The notes beneath the pieces were generated by a model. The model made no database searches and was not told where the DNA came from. It was given only the letters and a program-made list of their open reading frames with translations. 64,000 nt of DNA, taken from NCBI RefSeq assembly GCF_900107775.1, contig NZ_FNRF01000001.1, forward strand, positions 496,001-560,000, given 5' to 3'. Source of the stretch: Xylanibacter ruminicola (GTDB lineage: Bacteria > Bacteroidota > Bacteroidia > Bacteroidales > Bacteroidaceae). Shown in pieces: positions 17,628 through 26,844 of the stretch (position 1 is the first letter of the stretch; every line of letters starts with the position of its first letter). The translations under genes were made by a program, and so were the position numbers.

Positions 17628-18557
17628 ATGAAGAGAATTGTTTTGGCCGTCATGGGCTTGGTAGCCCTGTCGGCAGGGGCTAATGCCCAGGAGAATACGG
17701 AAGCAAAGAAGGATTCCGTCAAGGTAAGGTATATCTATACCATGCAGACAGACGATAACTGTATGCCGGGTATCGAGCGTAACCATGTCATCTTCATCAA
17801 TGAGAACGTGACTACGCATGTCATCATGCCGGAGAATATCAAACTGGTTGATATGTCAACGGATAAGATTGTCGGCAACCAATGTGCTGACAATATCGTG
17901 CGGATAAAACCGTCTGCAAGGATGCGTGACCACGAGTTGGTGGGTACGATAACCGTCATTGGTGAGCGTCATCTGGCTCAGTATGATGTGGTCTATACAG
18001 CTGGCCCTGCCTGTGCCAACAGCATCTACCGCATTCAGTTGGACGAGATGAAACGCTACAAGAACCCTGACGTGCTGATGCCTGAGAGTGAGATGGCCGC
18101 ATACGCCTGGGCCATCTATGGCAGTCAGCCCAACTATAACAATATCCACTATACCGCCAACGGCATCCGCGCTGTGGTGAATAACATCTACACAGTCAAT
18201 GACTATTATTTCATTGACTATTCGCTCTATAATCGCACCAAGATTAAGTATGACATCGACGAGGTACGCATCAAATTGACGGACAAAAAGGAGGCCAAGG
18301 CCACCAACTCACAGACGATTGAGCTGACTCCGACTTATTCTCTGAATAGTGCGCATAGCTTCAAGAAAGCTTATCGTAACGTTATCGTCCTGCCTAAGCT
18401 GACATTCCCAGATGAGAAGGTTTTGAGGATTGAGATAGCCGAGCGTCAGATTTCAGGACGTGTCATCTATATCCCCATTGAGTACGAAGATATCCTCAAT
18501 GCCGATGGCTTCGACAAGGGATTGCTTCGCCGTCTTCCGTTTAACATCAACAGGTAA
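17628..18557 (+). CDS. traN: TraN (DUF4138), VirB9-like periplasmic/outer-membrane protein
   Basis: Starting at 17628 the product is 309 residues with a clear signal peptide (MKRIVLAVMGLVALSAGANA). An ATG 36 bp earlier (17592) is also possible. The all-beta body and the IEYEDILNADGF region near the end match TraN/DUF4138. Together with TraM and TraO it would form the outer-membrane part of the channel. Confidence 0.9.
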   Translation: MKRIVLAVMGLVALSAGANAQENTEAKKDSVKVRYIYTMQTDDNCMPGIERNHVIFINENVTTHVIMPENIKLVDMSTDKIVGNQCADNIVRIKPSARMRDHELVGTITVIGERHLAQYDVVYTAGPACANSIYRIQLDEMKRYKNPDVLMPESEMAAYAWAIYGSQPNYNNIHYTANGIRAVVNNIYTVNDYYFIDYSLYNRTKIKYDIDEVRIKLTDKKEAKATNSQTIELTPTYSLNSAHSFKKAYRNVIVLPKLTFPDEKVLRIEIAERQISGRVIYIPIEYEDILNADGFDKGLLRRLPFNINR

Positions 18558-18562
18558 ACGTC

Positions 18563-19060
18563 ATGAAGAAGATATTATTTGTGATGCTGTCCTTTCTGGT
18601 GGGTACTGGAGCGATGGCAGGTGAGAAAGACGAGTATTTTACGTTTAATGCAGGTTTCCTGTTCAACAGTACTCTCAATGCCACATTGGGCTATGAGCAT
18701 GAGCTGACCTATGGTAATGCCGTTGAACTGACGGCAGAGATAGGCAACCAGTGGCAGCGTGACCCTGTGTGTGGCAAGATCTGCAAGGATGTGTTCTGGA
18801 AAGGCTACTACTGGGATGGCGGTTTGCTTTATAAGCACTGTCTGAAGAAGTTCAAGAACAGTAACCTAAGACTGCGTTTCGGCCCAGAGTTTGGTGCCTA
18901 TACTGGCAGATACTTCTTTGCTGTAGAGGGTGGACTGGAATACAATTATGTCTTTCCCTCTGGTGTTCAGTTTTCATTGATTCAGAAGAACCAGGTTAAT
19001 TTCCTGCATGGCGATTCCTTCCGCAACGGTCTTCTGATAGGTCTGAAGATTCCATTCTAA
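18563..19060 (+). CDS. traO: TraO-like outer-membrane conjugation protein
   Basis: The 165-residue protein has a signal peptide (ILFVMLSFLVGTGAMAG) and alternating beta strands rich in aromatic residues, ending GLLIGLKIPF with the terminal Phe typical of outer-membrane beta barrels. It follows traN by 5 bp, as TraO does in Bacteroides elements. Confidence 0.85.
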   Translation: MKKILFVMLSFLVGTGAMAGEKDEYFTFNAGFLFNSTLNATLGYEHELTYGNAVELTAEIGNQWQRDPVCGKICKDVFWKGYYWDGGLLYKHCLKKFKNSNLRLRFGPEFGAYTGRYFFAVEGGLEYNYVFPSGVQFSLIQKNQVNFLHGDSFRNGLLIGLKIPF

Positions 19061-19062
19061 TC

Positions 19063-19719
19063 ATGAGCGATATGAAGAATTATATCAAGAACAATGCGGC
19101 TATGCTGATGATGGCTGTAGCCGTGATGGGAGGCATGACCTCCTGCGAGGAACATACTGATGAGTTTGACGGAAGCCTGAGAGTCGGGAATATTCTGCTG
19201 GCAGATAACTCCGTCGTTTCACCACAGGGCTATGATGCGGATGGTCAGCAAGCCGTCGGTGTCATCTTCTATTGCAACCGCGACACGGCTCTGGTAGTCT
19301 CTACCCATGAATTGGGCAGCTATGCCTATGCAGACTCTTTGGGGACAGTAGGTAGTGTCGATAGCGACAGCCGTACCTTATGTGGTGCCGAGAATACGGC
19401 AGCCCTTTTGGTATCGGAGATTCCCACTCCTGCAGCCGAGGCTGTGGCAGGTTTCCGTTCGCCTATGGCAAGCTGGGCTTTGCCGTCGGCAGGGGAGCTG
19501 AGAGCATTGGCATCTATGCTGCCTGTTGTGGAGAACTCCATGCGCATGATCGGTGGCGAACCCTTTTCCGATGGCCAGTATGTTAGTTCAACTCAGGACG
19601 GCAGTTCATCGGAGAGTGAGCAGATGTATTACCTGAGTGTGGCTGTGCGAAGCGGCTTTGTGACTTCGACAATCAAGACAACACCCGGCAGGGTGCGTCC
19701 AGTGCTGAGAATCAGATAA
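19063..19719 (+). CDS. Exported lipoprotein with DUF1566/FISUMP-like C-terminal part
   Basis: The 218-residue protein has a lipobox (GGMTSC, Cys at about residue 28). The latter half contains WALPSAGELRALASML and a YVSSTQDGSSSESEQMYYLSV region, the spaced pattern of DUF1566 domains. It lies between traO and the coupling ATPase and is probably surface or periplasmic. Its transfer role is unknown; the family is not part of the minimal CTnDOT set. Confidence 0.7.
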   Translation: MSDMKNYIKNNAAMLMMAVAVMGGMTSCEEHTDEFDGSLRVGNILLADNSVVSPQGYDADGQQAVGVIFYCNRDTALVVSTHELGSYAYADSLGTVGSVDSDSRTLCGAENTAALLVSEIPTPAAEAVAGFRSPMASWALPSAGELRALASMLPVVENSMRMIGGEPFSDGQYVSSTQDGSSSESEQMYYLSVAVRSGFVTSTIKTTPGRVRPVLRIR

Positions 19720-19798
19720 AACTTATACCTTTCATAATCGATGGAGAGGGGGCTATTTACAATAGTGGTAGTCCCCTCTCTTGATAAAGACATAAGCA

Positions 19799-22117
19799 AT
19801 GGGAACAGAAGAGACAAAGGAACAGCAGCAGATGTATAACATCTTCCGTAGCTGCATCTATATCTTTTTGATTATCGAGCTGGTAATGAACCTGCCTATC
19901 ACCTCTGAGAGCCGTGCCACGCAGTTCGTGCTGGAACTGATAGGCCGATTCCAGATATTCAACAGCGTATCATCCTGCAAGTTCATTGAACTGGTCTGCA
20001 TCGCCGTTACCTGTATCGGTACAAGGGCGAAGGTAAGTCTGAGATTCAATGTCAAGACGATGGTGATATACCCTATCGTCATGGGATTCTCACTGATTAT
20101 CCTCTGTATCGTATTACAGCATGGCTTATGGGGAGGCGAGCTTGGCGGTTTTGCCACCAACCGCGTACTCTATGCCCTGTCAAGCATCGTTGGAACCATG
20201 TTGGTGCATCAGGGGGGTGACGGCATCGCCCGTTACTACAATTACAAGCTTGGTGAGGATCGCTTCAACTTCGAGAACGAGTCATTTGAGCAGTCCGAGG
20301 ACTTGAATGCTAACGAGTATTCTGTAAATATCCCGATGGTGTACTACTTCAAACGTCGTATGCATAAGGGCTGGATCAACATCATCAATCCTTTTCGTGG
20401 TACGATTGTGCTTGGTACACCTGGATCTGGTAAGTCATTCGGCATTATCGATCCCTTCATCCGGCAACATGCCGCGAAGGGCTTTGCGATGATGGTCTAT
20501 GACTACAAGTTTCCGACGCTTGGAAAGACATTGTTCTACCAGTACTGCAAGAATAAACGATATGGTCATTTGCCTGAGAACTGTGGTTTCCATATCGTCA
20601 ACTTCTCCGATGTGGAGTATTCCAACCGCGTGAATCCTATCCAACGTAAGTATATCCCCGATTTGGCAGGAGCATCCGAGACTGCGGCCACTCTGCTGGA
20701 GGCTCTGAATAAGGGAAGCGAGAAGAAAGGCGGCTCAGAGGCTTTCTTCCAGAACTCTGCTGAGAACTTCCTGGCAAGCATCATCTACTTCTTCATCAAC
20801 TTCCACCCGACAGGCTATAAGAATGGCAAGAAGCTGACCCGTTACATTCTCTATAATGGCAAACGGCTAAAACTGGTGACCCGTTATTGGACGGACTATA
20901 ACGCTGTCGATGAGAACGGTAAGGTCGTCCTTGACTTCCTCGATGAGCATAGCCGGAATGTGGCCACCGATGAAGATGGCATGTTCGTGGACTTGAACGG
21001 ATTCATGTATAAGGACATGAACGGTGACCTGATTATCATTGACAAGGCTTGGTATGAGGATGATGAGGGAAATATTGTTGAGCCGGACACCATCACAGGG
21101 GAGTTTTCTGACATGCCCCATGTGCTATCATTTCTGGGCCGACCCTATAGCGAGGTCTTTGACATCTTGATGCAGGACGAGAAGATTATGTCGCTGATGG
21201 CTCCGTTCCAGTCTGCCTACAAGAACAAGGCCAACGACCAGTTGGAAGGTATGGTCGGTACGCTCCGTGTTAACGCTGCCCGTCTGGTATCGCCCGAAGC
21301 CTACTGGGTGTTCACTGGTGATGACTTCGACCTGAAAATCTCAGACCCGGCACATCCTTCCTATCTTGTCATAGCCAACGACCCTGAGAAGGAACAGGTT
21401 ATCGGCTCACTGAACGCCTTGATCCTGAACCGTCTTGTGACCCGTGTGAACAGCAAGGGTAACATCCCTGTCTCTATCATCGTCGATGAGCTGCCGACTC
21501 TCTACTTCCACAAGATAGACCGTCTGATAGGTACGGCACGAAGTAATAAGGTTGCCGTTACCTTGGGCTTTCAGGAACTGCCGCAGCTCGAAGCCGACTA
21601 TGGTAAGGTCGGAATGCAGAAAATACTGACAACGTGCGGAAACATCTTCATGGGTGCCGCCCGTAACAAGGAAACGCTGGAATGGGCACAGAATGACGTG
21701 TTCGGCAAGGCCAAGCAGACTTCCAAGTCTGTCACCATCAATGAGCAGCGGGTATCAACCTCCATTCAGGAGAAGATGGACTATCTCGTTCCTGCAGCCA
21801 AGATAGCGGACATGGCTACAGGATGGCTTGCTGGTCAGGCAGCCCGTGACTTCACACCAACGGACAAGGCATCTCTTGATGTGTTCAATATCGAGGAATC
21901 GGAGGAGTTCAAGACCACCAAATACTTCTGCAAGACAAATTTTGATATGGAAAAGATCAAAAAGGAAGAGAAATACTACCAAAATTTGCCGAAAATGTAT
22001 AACTTTGCAAGCGATAAGGAAAAAGAAATTATGCTTAACCGCAATTTCAAGCGTATAAATGATGAAGTGGACGCTATGATTTCCGAGCTTCTTGGTATAA
22101 CCCCTCAAACACCGTAA
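19799..22117 (+). CDS. Type IV secretion coupling ATPase (VirD4/MobC-type)
   Basis: The 772-residue protein has three to four N-terminal membrane segments (YIFLIIELVMNL, VIYPIVMGFSLIILCIVL and others). Walker A (GTPGSGKSFG) is at about residue 206 and Walker B at VSIIVDELPTLYF (about residue 560), followed by a TLGFQELPQLEADYG arginine-finger-like region. It should recruit the relaxosome to the TraG-powered channel. It is the last large gene of the transfer operon, 3 bp before the XRE gene. Confidence 0.93.
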   Translation: MGTEETKEQQQMYNIFRSCIYIFLIIELVMNLPITSESRATQFVLELIGRFQIFNSVSSCKFIELVCIAVTCIGTRAKVSLRFNVKTMVIYPIVMGFSLIILCIVLQHGLWGGELGGFATNRVLYALSSIVGTMLVHQGGDGIARYYNYKLGEDRFNFENESFEQSEDLNANEYSVNIPMVYYFKRRMHKGWINIINPFRGTIVLGTPGSGKSFGIIDPFIRQHAAKGFAMMVYDYKFPTLGKTLFYQYCKNKRYGHLPENCGFHIVNFSDVEYSNRVNPIQRKYIPDLAGASETAATLLEALNKGSEKKGGSEAFFQNSAENFLASIIYFFINFHPTGYKNGKKLTRYILYNGKRLKLVTRYWTDYNAVDENGKVVLDFLDEHSRNVATDEDGMFVDLNGFMYKDMNGDLIIIDKAWYEDDEGNIVEPDTITGEFSDMPHVLSFLGRPYSEVFDILMQDEKIMSLMAPFQSAYKNKANDQLEGMVGTLRVNAARLVSPEAYWVFTGDDFDLKISDPAHPSYLVIANDPEKEQVIGSLNALILNRLVTRVNSKGNIPVSIIVDELPTLYFHKIDRLIGTARSNKVAVTLGFQELPQLEADYGKVGMQKILTTCGNIFMGAARNKETLEWAQNDVFGKAKQTSKSVTINEQRVSTSIQEKMDYLVPAAKIADMATGWLAGQAARDFTPTDKASLDVFNIEESEEFKTTKYFCKTNFDMEKIKKEEKYYQNLPKMYNFASDKEKEIMLNRNFKRINDEVDAMISELLGITPQTP

Positions 22118-22120
22118 GGT

Positions 22121-22603
22121 ATGAATGAATTAGTAGAGAAGTTGGATGTGAAGGTTCTGGGTGAGAGACTCCAGAAGGTAAGACAGCACCTGAAGATGAC
22201 ACAGGCAGATGTTGCCAAAGAGATAGGTTGCGCACCTCTTACTATTTCGCGTATGGAGAGGGGTGAGATTACGACTTCTACGGTTGCCGCTCTTGTCTTT
22301 TACTCTATCAGCGTTGATATGAACAGATTGCTAAGTAAGAACTTTGATCCAGACGATGATGAAAACTACGATAAGAATCCTGCCCTGCAAAGCCATGTCA
22401 AGGCTCGGCTGCAATTGTTGGAGCAAAACTCCAAGGGCTATATAGCCAATATGCAGCAGGATTTCAAAGATAACGTAAAGATCATTATTGAGAAGCATAC
22501 GGAAGACATGTTTCAGGATTTGAATAAACGCATGATGGAAGCCACCAAGCAACAGTCAGAAGATTTATTAAAGTCACTGGAGAAAACCATCGAACTTCTC
22601 TAA
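22121..22603 (+). CDS. XRE-family regulator with C-terminal coiled coil
   Basis: The 160-residue protein has an N-terminal Cro/CI HTH (LQKVRQHLKMTQADVAKEIGCAPLTISRMERGE, residues about 16-50) and a long helical tail suited to oligomerisation. It lies 3 bp after the coupling ATPase and is followed by an intrinsic terminator, so it is the last gene of the long transcript. Feedback control of tra is plausible. Confidence 0.82.
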   Translation: MNELVEKLDVKVLGERLQKVRQHLKMTQADVAKEIGCAPLTISRMERGEITTSTVAALVFYSISVDMNRLLSKNFDPDDDENYDKNPALQSHVKARLQLLEQNSKGYIANMQQDFKDNVKIIIEKHTEDMFQDLNKRMMEATKQQSEDLLKSLEKTIELL

Positions 22604-22613
22604 GATATAAATC

Positions 22614-22643
22614 GGCTGTCGGATTTGTCTGACAGCCTTTTTT
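22614..22643 (+). terminator. Intrinsic terminator after the XRE gene
   Basis: GGCTGTC (22614-22620) pairs with GACAGCC (22631-22637) and is followed by six T. It lies 10 bp after the XRE stop and just before traX. Confidence 0.85.
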
Positions 22644-22665
22644 GAATACTTTTTAGGATAACAAA

Positions 22666-23301
22666 ATGACAAAAGATCTTAGTGGGAGCTGGCTGAAGAT
22701 TATCGCCATGCTCTCAATGACTATAGACCATGTGGCCTATTACTATGGTTGTTCCAATCCGTATCTCTATGAACTGATGCGGACTGTCGGACGTATTGCT
22801 TTCCCGACATTCGCCTTCCTGTTGGCAGAGGGCTTTGTCTATTCAAGGAACAGACAGAAGTATATGCTGAGCCTCTTTGCTTTTGCCTTGCTGTCAGAGA
22901 TCCCTTGGCTGCTGCTGAACCATGATGGCAGTCATAATGTCCTGTTTACGCTGTTGGCCGGACTTCTGGGTCTTTATGCCATTGAGAATCTGAAACAACA
23001 TTGGGCAATAGCGGTGTCTGTTACACTCCTTGGACTTGTCACCTTGCTCGTTGACACAGACTACTCTTGGAAAGGATATGGGCTGGTGCTTATCTTCTAT
23101 ATGTTCCGTGGCAGACCTGACATACAGACGCTTTTCGGCATACCACTGATGTATGAATACGGCATCATCGGTATCATGATGGCCTTTTCCGTCATCTGGC
23201 TCTACAACGGTGAACGAGGATTTATAAGGGGGAAGGCCATGAAATATGCTTTCTATGCCTTCTACCCCTTACACCTGATGCTGATATACTGGCTCAGATA
23301 G
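22666..23301 (+). CDS. traX: TraX family membrane protein (putative N-acetyltransferase)
   Basis: The 211-residue polytopic membrane protein begins with GSWLKIIAMLSMTIDHVAYYYG, the signature of TraX. It continues with RIAFPTFAFLLAEGFVYS and ends YAFYPLHLMLIYWLR. F-plasmid TraX acetylates pilin; here a similar modification of a channel component is inferred. It lies after a terminator and converges with the hydrolase gene, 3 bp apart. Confidence 0.9.
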   Translation: MTKDLSGSWLKIIAMLSMTIDHVAYYYGCSNPYLYELMRTVGRIAFPTFAFLLAEGFVYSRNRQKYMLSLFAFALLSEIPWLLLNHDGSHNVLFTLLAGLLGLYAIENLKQHWAIAVSVTLLGLVTLLVDTDYSWKGYGLVLIFYMFRGRPDIQTLFGIPLMYEYGIIGIMMAFSVIWLYNGERGFIRGKAMKYAFYAFYPLHLMLIYWLR

Positions 23302-23304
23302 CCG

Positions 23305-24396
23305 TTATAAGGTCTTGGCAATCTGGCGCACCTTCAGGACATACGACTTATCCTCTGCATAGCCGATACGGTTGAGGAACTGGAGATAGTCACCGCCTTT
23401 GTACTTATACTGCACATAGTCACGGTAGGCTTTCACGCTGTCCTCCCATCGGTCGAACTTATAGTAGCTGCCATCACTTGGACGGCGCAGGCCAAAAAGG
23501 TTCTTGCACTCCCAGCAAACCCGCGACGTGTAGTAGCCCGTTTCCAAGAGGGACTGGGCAATAACTATCTTGGGATATTTGACATGGTATTGCTCCAGCA
23601 CTCTGGCAAGGTTCTCGATATTCAGTTCCCTGTCAGGCTTTCCACCGAACTTCAAGGTCGCTATCCTGTCCTGAAGGTCATCGATGTAGTCATTCAGATA
23701 GTTGACAAAGGGCTGCGGGTCGATGCTTTTCCCTCCTTTCCTCAGCCGCAAATGAAGGTGTGGCCCTGTCGATTTCCCTGTATTTCCAGAGATCGCTACG
23801 ATGTCGCCTGCCTCTACCACATCATTCTCATTAACGGCAATGACGCTCAGATGCCCATACAGACACTCGATGCTTCCATGCTGGAGAATGACATAGTTCC
23901 CATAGCCTCTGTTGCCACGATGAACCTCCTTGACGATACCTGGCATCATGGCATAGACATTACCATAGTTGCATTTCAAGTCTATGCCGTCATGGAAACG
24001 CTCACATCTATAGACAGGATCCTTTCGGTAGCCGTATCTGGAGTTGACAGTCATGTAATCCAAGGGGAGGCAGACCGTCACCCGTTGTTCGAGAAGCTGC
24101 AAAAGGGGGTTGTTTCTCACGTGTCCAAATACCGGCACTCTCTTTTCTATTGAGATAGGAAGGCCTTTGGTTGACGGAAACAGGTTTTCTTCCCTTTTAG
24201 CCATCATCAGACTGTCTGCTTCTGTCCTTATAGTGTCTGAATGCAGGACTAAAGGGATGTTTACACTGTCACCATAGGCAGTTTCATCCGCCAATCTCGT
24301 TGATTGACCAGAATCGGGCATAATGGTGAAAAACTGGGCATAACTCTTGATATATGCCAATTCTAGTAATAAAAACATAAAAAATACTCTACCCAT
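23305..24396 (-). CDS. Exported peptidoglycan hydrolase: M23 peptidase plus glucosaminidase
   Basis: Starting at 24396 (MGRVFFMFLLLELAYIKSYAQ, a signal peptide) the product has 363 residues. The centre is an M23 metallopeptidase: FHDGIDLKCNYGNVYA supplies the HxxxD zinc ligands and GPHLHLRL the HxH motif. The C-terminal third (PKIVIAQSLLETGYYTS, CKNLFGLR, YKFDRWEDSVKAYRDYV) is a LytG/FlgJ-type glucosaminidase. It would cut both peptide and glycan bonds to let the mating channel through the wall, the role VirB1 plays elsewhere. The frame also extends to a TTG at 24444, which falls in the promoter. Confidence 0.92.
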   Translation of the reverse strand: MGRVFFMFLLLELAYIKSYAQFFTIMPDSGQSTRLADETAYGDSVNIPLVLHSDTIRTEADSLMMAKREENLFPSTKGLPISIEKRVPVFGHVRNNPLLQLLEQRVTVCLPLDYMTVNSRYGYRKDPVYRCERFHDGIDLKCNYGNVYAMMPGIVKEVHRGNRGYGNYVILQHGSIECLYGHLSVIAVNENDVVEAGDIVAISGNTGKSTGPHLHLRLRKGGKSIDPQPFVNYLNDYIDDLQDRIATLKFGGKPDRELNIENLARVLEQYHVKYPKIVIAQSLLETGYYTSRVCWECKNLFGLRRPSDGSYYKFDRWEDSVKAYRDYVQYKYKGGDYLQFLNRIGYAEDKSYVLKVRQIAKTL

Positions 24397-24397
24397 A

Positions 24398-24439
24398 TTG
24401 CTTTTCTGATAAAATGTCCGTAACTTTGCAGCAAAGTTA
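24398..24439. promoter_or_regulatory. Face-to-face overlapping promoters in a 19-bp palindrome
   Basis: A perfect palindrome at 24421-24439 (TAACTTTGC, A, GCAAAGTTA) carries a TAACTTTG -7 box on each strand. The plus box has TTG at 24398-24400 and a 20-bp spacer. The minus box lacks a clear TTTG at the right distance. The start sites would lie within each other's promoter, so the hydrolase and DUF4099 genes could compete for RNA polymerase. Confidence 0.6.
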
Positions 24440-24456
24440 ATCAATATTTAACAAAT

Positions 24457-25230
24457 ATGATAAGTAAATATTCTTTTTTAGAGGAAGAAATTCCTTATGA
24501 GAAGTTGGAGAAGCTTGGCATCAGCAGGGATGCATTCCTGTCGATGCCCAAGAATTTGGTTGATCCGATCATCAATGGAAGGGTGTCACCCATTATCGAA
24601 GCCCGCATCAAGGCCAAGAACGGTAAGACGATTGCCATTCCTATGAAGATTCAACTCAGCCGTGATGATGACGGCAGCGTCAAGTTGCTTACCTACCAGC
24701 GTACAAAGGAAATTCAGAACGACTATTGTCTGACTCCACGCGAACTGAATCGTGTGAAGAACGGTGAGGTCATCCGTAAGGAACTGGAAGAGAACGGCAT
24801 CCGAAAGATGAAGTTCATCCAGCTCGACAAAGAGACCAATGCTCTCATCCCTCGCAGCGTCGCCCATGTCCGTATTGCTGAAAAGCTTAAAGACATGGAG
24901 AAGATTAACCACATTGAACTTGGTGCAAACCAGAAACAGCAGGCACAGGAAGGCAAGCCTATTGAACTGAATGTCGGTGACCAGAAGGTCGTCGTAGGTG
25001 TTGACCTCCGTGAGCAGCAGGGCTTTAAGGTGGTCAATGGCGATATGGATGAATGGAACCGGCAGATGAAGATCAAGTATGACCTTGAACATGACGATTT
25101 CATGGGCTATGTCCAGACGGACGAGAACCGCTGGGAGTACCAAAAGTGTGTTAATGAACAGAGTAAGAAGGATAACGTAAAGAATACCGTTAAGAAAGAA
25201 GAGAAGAACAGCTCCAAACTGAAGCTGTAA
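24457..25230 (+). CDS. DUF4099-type ICE accessory protein
   Basis: The 257-residue protein contains SFLEEEIPYEKLEKLGISRDAFLS and CLTPRELNRVKNGEVIRKEL, patterns of the DUF4099/DUF3945 group widespread in Bacteroidales mobile elements. It has a charged, Lys-rich C-terminus and no export signal. The function is unknown. It has its own promoter (TAACTTTG, 24421-24428) and opens the accessory operon. Confidence 0.75.
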   Translation: MISKYSFLEEEIPYEKLEKLGISRDAFLSMPKNLVDPIINGRVSPIIEARIKAKNGKTIAIPMKIQLSRDDDGSVKLLTYQRTKEIQNDYCLTPRELNRVKNGEVIRKELEENGIRKMKFIQLDKETNALIPRSVAHVRIAEKLKDMEKINHIELGANQKQQAQEGKPIELNVGDQKVVVGVDLREQQGFKVVNGDMDEWNRQMKIKYDLEHDDFMGYVQTDENRWEYQKCVNEQSKKDNVKNTVKKEEKNSSKLKL

Positions 25231-25636
25231 TCAACCCACTGTATTATATAATAAGTTGAGAGAGATTATATAAGATATCAGTTGCACCATTTGATGGGTC
25301 GCTTTAATATTATAACCACCGTAACCCGAATCCGAGTACCATAAGGTGGGGACTTTAAATTGTATTCCCTGATTGCCTAAAGATAGGCGATGGCGCATTT
25401 TCACTTGAAGATATGCCTGAATACAAAGTTGCCATTCTTTTTATATCCCCACTTGCCAGGCCTTGAAATAAGGTCTGGTAAGGTTCCAACAACCACGTTG
25501 CAAAACGATTGGTGTAGGGTGGCAACACCTTGCTTCCAAGCATAATCGATGGGAAAATACGCCTGATGAGCAGGTGAGTAACAACCCAGTTTTTGAGTGA
25601 AGTTTACCTTTCATAAACTTTTTAATAAAAACGATT
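25231..25636 (+). other. 406-bp noncoding segment with several hairpins
   Basis: No coding frame is convincing here. Three stems are visible: CCACC/GGTGG (25316-25320 with 25345-25349), CCAGGCCTT/AAGGTCTGG (25456-25464 with 25470-25478) and GGTGT/ACACC (25511-25515 with 25525-25529). The 12-mer CTTTAAATTGTA at 25353-25364 also occurs upstream of traE. It is likely a structured leader for the next gene or an unrecognised noncoding RNA. Confidence 0.45.
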
Positions 25637-26590
25637 ATGGCAAAGAAAAAGGATCAAGAGGTTAAGCAGCAACCCGTCGAGGCCGTGGCAGAAACCCAGC
25701 CAAAGAAAAAGTCTGCAAGTAAGAATAAGGCCGCTTCCGCATCAGAGGAGGAGCCGAAAGAGTCTGCAACCAAGACCGAGAAGAAGGCTGACGGCAAGCA
25801 GCAGTCTGCCGCTGAAGCTCCCAAGAAGGAAGAGCTGCAGGGCGAGAAGCAGCACCGTGAGCCGCAGATGGTGACCGTCAACGGTGGCAAGGTCACTCAT
25901 GCCCATGCCTACCAGTCGAACAAGAATCCGGAGGACTGGTTCTTTACCGCCAAGATCGACGGCAAGGAACTGCATCCGCAGAAGATGACTCCAGAGGATG
26001 TTGCCGCCTACAGCAAGAAGGAGCGCACAGTGGAACAGCTGATGCAGACCTACTACCCCACCAAGCTGATGAAGCAGATTCCTGTTGAGGAATACAAAGC
26101 TTCCAACACGCTTTCCGATGGTCGTGTCATCGACAAGATGAACGTCTATAAGGAGGCTAACGAACAGAGCCAGAACTTCGGCAAATGGATGCTCTATGCC
26201 CAGGTGGGTGAGCAGAAGATGTCAACGACGCTCCCCAACCATGACCTGAACGCTTATTTCGACCGCGTGACCACTCCTTCCCAGCTTGTGGAGAAGAACC
26301 TTGGTCAGCGTCTTCACCTCGCATCACACTACGAACAGTTCAAACTGCCCGAAGGAGCAGAGATCAAGGATATCCGTGTCTCAAAAGACGCGGACAACAA
26401 GTGGCGTATCTCTGCCGACATGGGTGAACGTGGCATCACGGCCAAAAAGGAACTGAGCTTCGATGACGGCTATGCGCTGTTCCATACCAAGACGGCTACC
26501 CGTCAGCAGCTGGCAGCCAAGTACCTCACTCCCGAAATCAACGAGAAGATGGGGGTGAAGCAGGAAACCAGTCTGGGACTGAAGCTATAA
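25637..26590 (+). CDS. ICE accessory protein with disordered Lys/Ala/Glu-rich N-terminus
   Basis: Of its 317 residues, the first 80 are low complexity and charged. The rest holds repeated modules of about 70 residues (VTVNGGKVTHAHAYQSN..., then MNVYKEANEQSQNFGKWMLYAQVG, then IRVSKDADNKWRISADMGERG) resembling the DUF3945-like domains of neighbouring genes. A DNA- or protein-binding role in the recipient is a guess. Expression is probably from the accessory operon with the structured leader upstream. Confidence 0.65.
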   Translation: MAKKKDQEVKQQPVEAVAETQPKKKSASKNKAASASEEEPKESATKTEKKADGKQQSAAEAPKKEELQGEKQHREPQMVTVNGGKVTHAHAYQSNKNPEDWFFTAKIDGKELHPQKMTPEDVAAYSKKERTVEQLMQTYYPTKLMKQIPVEEYKASNTLSDGRVIDKMNVYKEANEQSQNFGKWMLYAQVGEQKMSTTLPNHDLNAYFDRVTTPSQLVEKNLGQRLHLASHYEQFKLPEGAEIKDIRVSKDADNKWRISADMGERGITAKKELSFDDGYALFHTKTATRQQLAAKYLTPEINEKMGVKQETSLGLKL

Positions 26591-26631
26591 AGAGAATCAT
26601 CAACAGGTTTAATCATTAAAGCAAGAACACA

Positions 26632-26838
26632 ATGGAACAGAATAAAAGTTACGATGAACTGGTGCAGATGAAGCAGGATGGTAAGATTGGCTGGCTCGAC
26701 TTCGTAATGAAAGGCGACGATGCCGATGAGTACAAGCAGTGGTGCCAGGATCATGGTGAAGAACCCACTGAAGAAAATGCCGAGTTGTTTGTTGAAATGA
26801 CAGACGCAAAGACTATGGAGTTATTGGCAACAGCTTAA
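26632..26838 (+). CDS. Small acidic ICE protein
   Basis: This 68-residue acidic protein (SYDELVQMKQDGKIGWLDFVMKGDD) lies between the charged accessory protein and ardC and reads in the same direction with 6-42 bp gaps. Similar small proteins occur in Bacteroidales elements, but the function is unknown. DNA-mimic antirestriction activity would fit its charge, though this is only a suggestion. Confidence 0.6.
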   Translation: MEQNKSYDELVQMKQDGKIGWLDFVMKGDDADEYKQWCQDHGEEPTEENAELFVEMTDAKTMELLATA

Positions 26839-26844
26839 TCAGGT

